Source: an uncultured Eggerthellaceae bacterium (GTDB taxonomy: Bacteria; Actinomycetota; Coriobacteriia; Coriobacteriales; Eggerthellaceae). From it: 19,697 nucleotides of DNA. Of this stretch, positions 13,976 through 19,697 are shown piece by piece. Made by a program: the position numbers and the translations under genes. The notes below the pieces were generated by a model that worked only from the letters and a program-made list of their open reading frames with translations, had not been told where the DNA came from and did not search any database. Position 1 is the stretch's first letter; every line of letters starts with the position of its first letter. The DNA is taken from the NCBI GenBank assembly GCA_934631995.1, contig CAKTYF010000028.1, positions 1 to 19,697 on the forward strand, given 5' to 3'.

Positions 13976-15443
13976 GGTTGCTGTGGCTGATCAGGAATTC
14001 CTCCAGCACGTCGCGCGCAGATGTGCACAGCGTGCGAATTGGCGCGTTCGCTTCGCATTCCTCGGGCGTTACGTCCAGGAAATCCTTCAGGTTCGTGTAG
14101 TGGTACGCCTGCACGCCAACGGTGTAAATTGCCTGCTCATCGATTGGTTTGCCCTTGAAATTGAGCTTTTCGATCTTGCGCGTGGTACGGTTGTACGTGA
14201 CCCTCATACCCTTCGAAAGCTGGTAGAACTCCGTGTGTCCCGTCCATGCCTCGTCGCGCAACATGTGCTGCAGCATGCGACGCACCTGCGCGCCCGTCAC
14301 GCTGATCTGATAAATGGCGTCGTCGTAGGGGAAGAGCTCGTTCAAGTCGCCAAATGTCACAATGGGTCCTGCTTGCTCGTTGCGGATGGAGCCCGACCCC
14401 GCAAACATGATGTCCACGCCCAGGCTTTCGCGGAAGGCGTCGGCCACCAAGTTGCCCAGCGCCGTTTCCTGCGTGCGGCTGGGATGGGTAAGGCGGCACT
14501 TGAAGCGCGTGATCACACGGCCGTACTTCTGATCGGTTCGATCTTTGTACGACAAAATGAGCTCCTCAAGCACTTCATCGCGTGGGCAGGTTTCGCTGCA
14601 AATGGGAATAGATTGCCAGGTGAACGTGTCAATGCAGTTGTTGTCGGTGTCAATCATAATGTCGAAACGGCCAATTTGGTCGGTGCCGGTACCTGCTTGT
14701 ACAATGGGAATGCCGTTCACGATACACGGTTCATCCATGAACGTGTGACTGTGCCCGCCAATGATTACGTCAACGCCCCACAGCGGGTCAAGTTCAGCCG
14801 CCAGGCGCTGGTCCTCTTCAAAGCCGATGTGCGTGAGCAGCACGGTAAAGTCGATGTCGGTGGCGTTGTAGGCGTTGCAAATACGGCCCACGTCAACGGC
14901 GGCTTCTTCAATGTCCAAAAACGTTCCCACCATGGTGTCAGATTTTGCCGCAGCCAGCACTTCTTCGGTGATGATGCCAATGAACAGGATTTTCATGCCG
15001 TCGATTTCGATGATGGTTTCGGGCATGAACAAGCGACGTCCGTTCGTGGAGATGTGCAAGTTCGCATTTACAATGGGAAACGTGGAGCATTTTTCCAAAA
15101 ATAGCAGATGAGACACGCCGTAATCGATTTCGTGATTGCCAATGGTCGCCACATCGGGACCCAGCAGGTTCATGATCTCAATGGTGCTGATGCCTTTGAA
15201 CTCACTGTCAATGACTGACCCACGAAACATGTCGCCGGCAATGGCGTAAATGACGTTCTTCTCTTCGGTTCGCACTTTGTCCAGGTAGCCGGAAAGATAC
15301 GAAACGCCTCCCACCAGCTTTTTGTCAATCTCTTCGGCCAGAAAGTCGCCGTGGAGATCATTCGAGTGCAGCAGTGTGAGCTTCTTAAGGTTCTTCCCTG
15401 TGGTTGTGGTGCCTGTGTTTGTGGTGTTTGCGCAGGTCGTCAT
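13935..15443 (-). CDS. 5'-nucleotidase / UshA-like metallophosphoesterase, no signal peptide
   Basis: An enzyme of about 502 residues with a calcineurin-like N-terminal domain and a 5'-nucleotidase C-terminal domain. Metal motifs: LLHSNDLHGDF, IAGDMFRGS, ATIGNHEIDYG, LLTHIGFEEDQ and IIGGHSHTF. The C-terminal domain has ETALGNLVADAFRESLGVDI, FAGSGSIRNE and FPYDDAIYQISVTGAQVRRM, which set substrate binding. It should hydrolyse nucleotides or related phosphates. The ATG at 15443 follows a perfect GAGGAGG; the frame is open to 15539. Relatives such as UshA are exported, but this N-terminus (MTTCANTTNTGTTTTGKNLK) has no signal peptide, so a cytoplasmic enzyme is expected. Confidence 0.92.
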   Translation of the reverse strand: MTTCANTTNTGTTTTGKNLKKLTLLHSNDLHGDFLAEEIDKKLVGGVSYLSGYLDKVRTEEKNVIYAIAGDMFRGSVIDSEFKGISTIEIMNLLGPDVATIGNHEIDYGVSHLLFLEKCSTFPIVNANLHISTNGRRLFMPETIIEIDGMKILFIGIITEEVLAAAKSDTMVGTFLDIEEAAVDVGRICNAYNATDIDFTVLLTHIGFEEDQRLAAELDPLWGVDVIIGGHSHTFMDEPCIVNGIPIVQAGTGTDQIGRFDIMIDTDNNCIDTFTWQSIPICSETCPRDEVLEELILSYKDRTDQKYGRVITRFKCRLTHPSRTQETALGNLVADAFRESLGVDIMFAGSGSIRNEQAGPIVTFGDLNELFPYDDAIYQISVTGAQVRRMLQHMLRDEAWTGHTEFYQLSKGMRVTYNRTTRKIEKLNFKGKPIDEQAIYTVGVQAYHYTNLKDFLDVTPEECEANAPIRTLCTSARDVLEEFLISHSNLKRSVEGRLVLKD

Positions 15444-15573
15444 GATATGCCTCCTCATAAACGCAAAGGGTCGTGCAGAGTTCTTCATGCTGCCATTGTG
15501 GCAGAGCCGTGACGTTGCGCCCATTGCCTGGTGTCTCATTTATTGCCGAGTTCTGCGCCTTGTGTCCCGTTTC

Positions 15574-15605
15574 TTGTTGACAAAAGGTGGGGTAATTTGA
15601 CAACA
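15574..15605 (-). repeat. 32-base dispersed imperfect palindrome, copy 2
   Basis: This is the exact inverted copy of 9004-9035. It lies in the 271-base gap between the divergent 5'-nucleotidase and second NUDIX genes, 131 bases upstream of the former and 109 upstream of the latter. Each strand contains TTGACA- or TTGTCA-like words, so it could serve as part of a promoter or as an operator. No standard -10 is visible at proper spacing. Confidence 0.75.
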
Positions 15606-15714
15606 TTGCCGGGCGAAGGCGAAGGCGAAGACGACGATGCCGGCAACGGTGCGCGGCGAGAAAACGCGGCGACGTCGGCAACGGAGCAGGGCAAAAGAAG
15701 CGAAGGGAAGCATC

Positions 15715-16308
15715 ATGGGAGCATTTGCGGAAAAACGGCAGCAACTCTACGAGAACATTCGGGCGTTTACTCCAGCAAATGAGCAGGAAGCGGTTGATAA
15801 AGAGGTTATCCTGTGTGCCCTTCGCGATGTTCCCAACGTGTTTGATCGCGGCGCGCAAGCCCATATGGCGTGTTCGATTTGGGTGGTTGACCCCACGTTC
15901 ACACAAACGCTCATGGTCTACCACAACATCTATAACTCCTGGTCGTGGATTGGCGGGCATGCCGATGGCGAAGCCGATCTTGCTGCAGTGGCGTTGCGCG
16001 AGCTTTGGGAGGAAACGGGTGTGGCCGATGCAAAGTTGCTGCTTGACGGTCAGGTTTTCTCTGTTGAGGTGCTTACGGTTGCGGGCCATGAGAAGTATGG
16101 CGCGTATGTGAGCTCGCATTTGCACTTGAACGTGACGTATTTAGCGCAGGCTAATCCTGCTGCAAACGATTTACGCATAAAGCCTGATGAGAACAGCGGC
16201 GTAAAGTGGGTCCCTATCGATGAAGCTTGCTCGCTTTCCACCGAGCCATGGATTCGAGACCGCATCTATCAAAAGCTCATCGCTAAAACCGCGCAGGTGA
16301 AAAAGTGA
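15715..16308 (+). CDS. NUDIX hydrolase, GGHADG subfamily
   Basis: A protein of about 197 residues. The NUDIX helix reads GGHADGEADLAAVALRELWE followed by ETGV at about residues 80-103; the Glu of Gx5E is shifted by one, which is usual for the GGHADG branch. The REUxEExG core is intact, so metal-dependent pyrophosphohydrolase activity is expected. HMACSIWVVDPTFTQTLMVYH precedes it and VKWVPIDEACSLSTEPWIRD is the typical end. The ATG at 15715 has AAGGGA 7 bases upstream; the frame is open to 15637 through Arg-rich, unlikely sequence. It is divergent from the 5'-nucleotidase. Substrate unknown. Confidence 0.9.
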   Translation: MGAFAEKRQQLYENIRAFTPANEQEAVDKEVILCALRDVPNVFDRGAQAHMACSIWVVDPTFTQTLMVYHNIYNSWSWIGGHADGEADLAAVALRELWEETGVADAKLLLDGQVFSVEVLTVAGHEKYGAYVSSHLHLNVTYLAQANPAANDLRIKPDENSGVKWVPIDEACSLSTEPWIRDRIYQKLIAKTAQVKK

Positions 16309-16325
16309 CGGGGGTCTTTTTCACC
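16296..16325 (+). terminator. Hairpin terminator overlapping the NUDIX stop codon (repeat copy 2)
   Basis: GGTGAAAAAG (16296-16305) pairs perfectly with CTTTTTCACC (16316-16325). The TGA stop of the NUDIX gene (16306-16308) is in the loop, so the last three codons are in the stem. The sequence is an inverted copy of 9415-9442, so a dispersed repeat seems to have supplied both the protein end and the transcript end. Confidence 0.65.
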
Positions 16326-16370
16326 ATTTCGCGCGTTTTTACGGACGGGTGATTTTGCAGGCATGAAGAA

Positions 16371-16397
16371 GGGGCTCCGACGTTATGTCGAAGCCCC
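16371..16397 (-). terminator. Terminator of the EF-G-like/98-residue operon
   Basis: An 11-base stem (GGGGCTCCGAC 16371-16381 with GTCGAAGCCCC 16387-16397, one G-T pair) has a 5-base loop, and on the minus strand TTCTT follows. It is the second of two hairpins after the 98-residue gene. Confidence 0.75.
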
Positions 16398-16409
16398 GTT
16401 CGCTCAACA

Positions 16410-16445
16410 CTTGATGGGGAAATCATCTGCGGCTTCCCCATCAAG
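16410..16445 (-). other. Hairpin just after the 98-residue gene
   Basis: CTTGATGGGGAA (16410-16421) and its complement (16434-16445) form a perfect 12-base stem with a 12-base loop, 18 bases after the stop. No T-run follows on either strand, so it is more likely a message stabiliser or the first part of a double terminator. Confidence 0.6.
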
Positions 16446-16463
16446 CAAGTTTCTCTTACAAGG

Positions 16464-16760
16464 TTATTCCTTCACCGATGCATAGAACGTTGCCGCGCCG
16501 AACAATCCGCGGATGGCGCCGCCCTTCCAAATGGGCAGGTCCATGAACTCCGAAACGGTGGGAACAAGGGGAGAACAGTCAACGTAGTGACCCTTCTCGT
16601 TCAAGGTTTTGGTGTCTTGCGCACGCCAGTAAATGTCGTTGGCGTCGGTTAAATAGAGGAGCTCTTCTCCAATTTCCATGTAGGCGGAGTGGTTGGCGCG
16701 CAGGTAGTTGGGCAGCTCCTCAAGAGTTATTTCCAGCGCCTCATCTGCTTTCTTTCCCAT
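16464..16760 (-). CDS. Conserved-looking hypothetical protein, 98 residues
   Basis: The start at 16760 has AAAGGA 7 bases upstream. The product is soluble and acidic: MGKKADEALEITLEELPNYL, then YMEIGEELLYLTDANDIYWR, and a hydrophobic C-terminal part PIWKGGAIRGLFGAATFYAS. I see no known motif. It follows the EF-G-like gene by 45 bases on the same strand, across a hairpin, and shares its terminator, so it is probably co-transcribed. Whether it assists the GTPase cannot be told. Confidence 0.78.
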   Translation of the reverse strand: MGKKADEALEITLEELPNYLRANHSAYMEIGEELLYLTDANDIYWRAQDTKTLNEKGHYVDCSPLVPTVSEFMDLPIWKGGAIRGLFGAATFYASVKE

Positions 16761-16784
16761 AATCGTTTCCTTTCTATGCGTTAC

Positions 16785-16811
16785 GCTTAAGCGGCCGAGT
16801 TTCGCTTAAGC
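16785..16811 (-). other. Intercistronic hairpin over the EF-G-like stop codon
   Basis: GCTTAAGCG (16785-16793) pairs with CGCTTAAGC (16803-16811) around a 9-base loop. The TAA stop of the EF-G-like gene lies in the stem. It has no T-run and may lower expression of, or separate, the downstream 98-residue gene. Confidence 0.55.
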
Positions 16812-18866
16812 TTTCGATTCCTTATAAGCTTCAATCAGTTTTGCCTGTACGTCAACAGGTGCCTGCTCATAATCTTTCATTTCCAACGTGTACGTGCCGC
16901 AGCCGCGCGTGATGGAGCGCAGGTCCTTCGTGTACGTAATGACGCTTGCGTACGGTACGCGCGCAATGATGATGGTGTCGCCGTCGTCATTGGAGTCGGT
17001 GCCGATAATGCGGCCGCGACGTGTGGAAATATCGCTCATGATGGCGCCCGCGAACTCTTCGGGCGTGTTCACGGAAATCTCGGCGATGGGCTCAAGAATC
17101 ACCGGGTTCGCCTTTTCGCACGCGGCGTGGAAGCCAATGCGCGCTGCGGTGCGGAACGCCATTTCGTTGGAGTCAACGGAATGATAGCTGCCGTCGTAGC
17201 ACGTACACTTGATGTCTACCAGGGGATATCCTGCCAAGTAACCTGCGGCCATGGTCTCTTGCACGCCCTTGTCAACAGCAGGAATCAAGCCGTTGGGAAT
17301 GGCGCCGCCGTGGATGTCGTCCACGAACTCATAGCCCATGCCGGGGTTGGGCTCAAGACGCAGCCAGCAGTCGCCGAACTGACCCGAGCCGCCGGTTTGC
17401 TTCTTGTGGCGACCTTGCGCTTCTGCCGTTTTGCGGATGGTCTCGCGATAGGGAATGCGCACGGGCACGGTGCGAACGCCAATGCCCACCTGCGACTGCA
17501 GGCGCGAAATCAGCAGCGCAGCCATGGTTTCGCCCATGCAGCGCACCACGCTTTGGCGCGTTTCTTCGTTGCGATCGATGATAAGCGTGGGGTCGTTTTC
17601 CGCCGCGCGGGAAAGGAACGTACCCAGCTTGTCTTCGTTCTTCTTGTCGTCGGCTTCGATGACTACGGGGTAGTACGGAACGGGCATCGGTGCCATTTCG
17701 ACAGAAATTTCGCCGGTCTGCGAAAGCGTATCGCCTGTGATGGTTTCGCCCAGCTTGGGAACAACAATAATGTCGCCCGCCTTCGCGCGTTTGACGTCTT
17801 TCGTTTCTTTGCCCATCATCAGGTACAAGTGGCCCAGACGCTCTTTCTTGCCGTTGCGGCTGTTGAGCAGCTCCATGCCCGGCGCAAGCGTGCCGGCAAT
17901 AACTTTCAGGAAGCTCAAACGGCCCGCGTAGGGGTCAAGCAGCGTCTTGAAAACGTAGGCTGCCGGGCGCTTTTCTTCGCTCACGCGGATGGTTTCGCCG
18001 CTTGCCAGTTGGAACCTGCCGTGAGCGGTGGGGCTGGGGAAGTACGTGCAAATGTCTTCGATAAGACCCTTAACACCCTGCTTGATCAGGGTTGATCCAA
18101 CGAAAACAGGAATGAACAGCTCTTGAAGGATGGCTTTATCGAACAGGCTTTCCAGCTCTTCTTGCGTCAGTTGCTCTTCGCCGTCAAGGTATTTCATCAT
18201 AAGATCCTCGTCGGCTTCGGCAACCAGGTCGCACAGCTTTTCGCGTGCGGTTTCCGCGGCATCCAGGTAATCGGCGGGGATGTCTTCGACCAGCTCTTCA
18301 TCGCTGTCGGTGAAGTAGCGCGCTTTCATGCGCAGTACGTCAACAACGCCCTTGAAGTCGGGGCCTTCGCCAATGGGGATAGTCACGGCGCCCAGGCGAG
18401 AACCGAAACGCGCGTGAAGCGTTGCCATGGCGGCGTTGAAGTTTGCGTTTTCGCAGTCAATGTGATTGATGAACACGGCGCGGGAAAGGCGCATGTTGTC
18501 CGCTTCTTTCCACAGACGCGTGCTCATGGGCTGCGGGCCGGTTACGGCATCGAAAACAAAAAGCGCCGTCTCGCATACCTGCATGGAGAGCAGCGCTTCG
18601 CCAATGAAATCGGGTTGTCCGGAAGTATCAAGAACATTGATTTTGTAGTCGCGGTAATTAACCGGAGCAAGGGAAGTGGCAATGGTGAATCGACGTTTGA
18701 TTTCTTCGGGATCTACGTCAAGATTGGATTTTCCGTCGTGCGTGGTTCCCATGCGAGAAGTGCGTCCAGACACGAACAGCATGGCTTCCGCCAGTGATGT
18801 TTTGCCCGCGCCGTCCTGCCCGACCAGGGCGACGTTGCGGACATGCTCGGTTTCGGGAGCTGCCAT
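16806..18866 (-). CDS. Elongation factor G-like GTPase (FusA2-type paralogue)
   Basis: A five-domain EF-G relative of about 686 residues. Domain I: G1 VGQDGAGKTSL, switch I RRFTIATSL, G3 DTSGQPDF, G4 INHIDCE. Later domains include AYVFKTLLDPYAGRLSFLKV (II), domain IV GGSGQFGDCWLRLEP and GGAIPNGLIPAVDKGVQETM, then GSYHSVDSNEMAF, and domain V EPIAEISVNTPEEFAG. It differs from housekeeping EF-G: G3 has Gln for the catalytic His of DTPGHVDF, G4 is NHID for NKxD, and the domain IV tip has PNGL for PGEY. Such proteins are known in Actinobacteria beside true EF-G, with unclear roles. ATG 18866 follows AGGTGG; a GTG at 18875 is an alternative. Confidence 0.93.
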   Translation of the reverse strand: MAAPETEHVRNVALVGQDGAGKTSLAEAMLFVSGRTSRMGTTHDGKSNLDVDPEEIKRRFTIATSLAPVNYRDYKINVLDTSGQPDFIGEALLSMQVCETALFVFDAVTGPQPMSTRLWKEADNMRLSRAVFINHIDCENANFNAAMATLHARFGSRLGAVTIPIGEGPDFKGVVDVLRMKARYFTDSDEELVEDIPADYLDAAETAREKLCDLVAEADEDLMMKYLDGEEQLTQEELESLFDKAILQELFIPVFVGSTLIKQGVKGLIEDICTYFPSPTAHGRFQLASGETIRVSEEKRPAAYVFKTLLDPYAGRLSFLKVIAGTLAPGMELLNSRNGKKERLGHLYLMMGKETKDVKRAKAGDIIVVPKLGETITGDTLSQTGEISVEMAPMPVPYYPVVIEADDKKNEDKLGTFLSRAAENDPTLIIDRNEETRQSVVRCMGETMAALLISRLQSQVGIGVRTVPVRIPYRETIRKTAEAQGRHKKQTGGSGQFGDCWLRLEPNPGMGYEFVDDIHGGAIPNGLIPAVDKGVQETMAAGYLAGYPLVDIKCTCYDGSYHSVDSNEMAFRTAARIGFHAACEKANPVILEPIAEISVNTPEEFAGAIMSDISTRRGRIIGTDSNDDGDTIIIARVPYASVITYTKDLRSITRGCGTYTLEMKDYEQAPVDVQAKLIEAYKESKA

Positions 18867-19093
18867 TGTGACCACCTGCCTTTCTTGGCGGTCTAACCTC
18901 CATCTGTGACGGAGGCGATCGACCGACCGATCAAGTTACCAACCATCAAGAGAAGTGTTTCCACTTTTCAACAGTGTAGCGGTAAGTTTTATGGGAAAAC
19001 AGAGTTGACTTTTATTGTTTTCAAAGGGTGAGAAATGATACGCCCGGATAGGTGTACTGTTATTTACCTGTTTTGCAAATCAGGTGGTCATCG

Positions 19094-19131
19094 AAAAAAA
19101 TAGGAACGCACGGTTGCGTGTGTCCCTATTT
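19094..19131 (-). terminator. Strong rho-independent terminator, leftward
   Basis: AAATAGGAACGCAC (19098-19111) pairs with a complementary arm up to 19131 (one mismatch, one wobble). On the minus strand the stem runs straight into seven T residues (plus-strand A 19094-19100). No minus-strand gene ends near it; the closest stop is at 19598, about 470 bases upstream. Confidence 0.8.
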
Positions 19132-19273
19132 GATACCAAAGGGGAGAATAACGGCATTTTATTGTCTGATTTCGCAATCGATCCGCGCGAGTTGGTGTTG
19201 AGGTCCGCTAGATGATTGCGGGTCGAGGCTGATTGCTCGCTGAACGATTCACTTTGTCGGAAATTGAAGGCAA

Positions 19274-19440
19274 ATGCGCAAAATATGACGGTACGGGGTA
19301 GGTCTGGAGGTGCGGAAACGGACTATCGGACTCGTTTTAGGTTTTTTTCGACAAGCGAAAACGCGTTTGCCCAGGTCGCAAGATTCCCTTACTCCAAGCT
19401 GCCAAGTGCAACCTACCCTGTATCGGCATATTTTGCGCAT
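19274..19440. repeat. MITE-like inverted repeat element, 30-base arms
   Basis: The arms 19274-19303 and 19411-19440 are complementary at 27 of 30 positions and enclose 107 bases. The outer ends are ATGCGCAAAATATG and its complement; the innermost bases are GTAGGT and ACCTAC, as in the element at 9160-9353. No coding potential is apparent. It could be a miniature element or a large RNA hairpin. Confidence 0.6.
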
Positions 19441-19511
19441 CGGGGACGTTTTTTTGACAACATGGCTTGCGGAGCACCGTTTCAGCGTTGAGCTGGCGGT
19501 GGCAGAAGAGT

Positions 19512-19549
19512 CTCGGGTGCTGCCGAAGAGGGCTTCGGTAGCACCCGAG
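19512..19549. terminator. Long hairpin downstream of the right-edge gene
   Basis: CTCGGGTGCTGCCGAAG (19512-19528) and its partner (19533-19549) form a 17-pair stem with one G-T pair and a 4-base loop. On the plus strand T-rich sequence begins after about 8 bases (TTTCGATTTTTTT); on the minus strand ACTCTTCT follows. It lies 49 bases after the stop of the minus-strand gene and probably marks its 3' end. Confidence 0.55.
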
Positions 19550-19597
19550 GAACGTTTCGATTTTTTTATTGGACGGCGCTATCGTTGAGCGCCGAAA

Positions 19598-19697
19598 TTA
19601 GTAGCTGCAGTGCTCGCGGCACGGGTGCTCCATGAGTTCCATCAGCTTATCAAGGTCGTGCTGCGTGATGGTTGCGCCGTACGTCATGGTCTCAAAC
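19598..19697 (-). CDS. C-terminal end of a gene cut by the window edge
   Basis: The last 32 codons of a minus-strand gene are visible, ending FETMTYGATITQHDLDKLME, then LMEHPCREHCSY and TAA at 19598-19600. The reading is protein-like, with a Cys/His-containing tail (HPCREHCSY). Only the tail is present, so no family can be named. A long hairpin follows the stop. Confidence 0.55.
   Translation of the reverse strand, partial: FETMTYGATITQHDLDKLMELMEHPCREHCSY

Larger units (their letters stand above)
18867..19597. other. Gene-free, structure-rich region
   Basis: About 730 bases with no credible gene. The left 200 bases must hold the promoter of the EF-G-like gene; only weak boxes are seen. To the right lie a strong minus-strand terminator (19094-19131), a 167-base inverted-repeat element (19274-19440) and a 17-base-pair hairpin (19512-19549). 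Taken together, a leftward transcript from 19597 to 19094 would be highly structured. Confidence 0.6.

Noticed and set aside
13683..15104. 473-codon plus-strand open frame
   Set aside because: It is the opposite-strand shadow of the 5'-nucleotidase, with His/Val-rich nonsense composition and no ribosome site.
17127..18095. 322-codon plus-strand open frame
   Set aside because: It is a shadow of the EF-G-like gene on the other strand.

Overview
The window (19,697 bases, moderately high GC) reads as chromosome of an anaerobic, gut-type Actinobacterium, most likely a Coriobacteriia/Eggerthellales member. This is an inference from the gene mix: a compact class III fructose-bisphosphatase, an EF-G-like FusA2-type paralogue, a ferredoxin-type protein with an atypical second cluster motif, a paired crcB locus and two NUDIX enzymes. 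No rRNA, tRNA, CRISPR array, transposase or phage gene was seen.

Layout. (1) 115-3476, minus strand: a NitT/TauT-type ABC importer (lipoprotein binding protein, ATPase, permease) followed by a TetR regulator. (2) 3477-4597: a long intergenic region with an inverted repeat and a foldable leader, then a NUDIX hydrolase on the plus strand. (3) 4751-7705, minus strand: rsmJ-like 16S rRNA methyltransferase, nitroreductase and class III fructose-1,6-bisphosphatase. (4) 7969-8993, plus strand: two overlapping crcB genes, probably a heterodimeric fluoride channel. (5) 8994-11110: an accessory-looking patch with repeat elements, a Tat-dependent lipoprotein of different codon use, a possible gene remnant, a 71-residue protein and two terminators in tandem. 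(6) 11216-13115, minus strand: ferredoxin-like protein, zinc-ribbon protein and TcdA-like E1 enzyme, probably one operon. (7) 13646-15443: a small membrane protein with a very strong Shine-Dalgarno, tail-to-tail with a 5'-nucleotidase family protein. (8) 15715-16308: a second NUDIX protein. (9) 16464-18866, minus strand: EF-G-like GTPase followed by a 98-residue protein. (10) 18867-19597: about 730 bases without a gene but with several strong RNA hairpins, then the 3' end of a minus-strand gene that leaves the window.

The housekeeping genes are ordinary. The most unusual content is between genes. An identical 32-base imperfect palindrome occurs at 9004 and, inverted, at 15574. A GGTGAAAAAG hairpin occurs at 9415 and, inverted, at 16296, where it contains a stop codon. 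Three long inverted-repeat elements lie at 3711-3830, 9160-9353 and 19274-19440. These may be members of short non-coding repeat families of this lineage. The small Ala/Arg-rich membrane protein lying antisense to the probable 3' tail of the 5'-nucleotidase message, and the ferredoxin/zinc-ribbon/TcdA operon, are the best candidates for an undescribed biological system. All calls are by reading; no database search was made.
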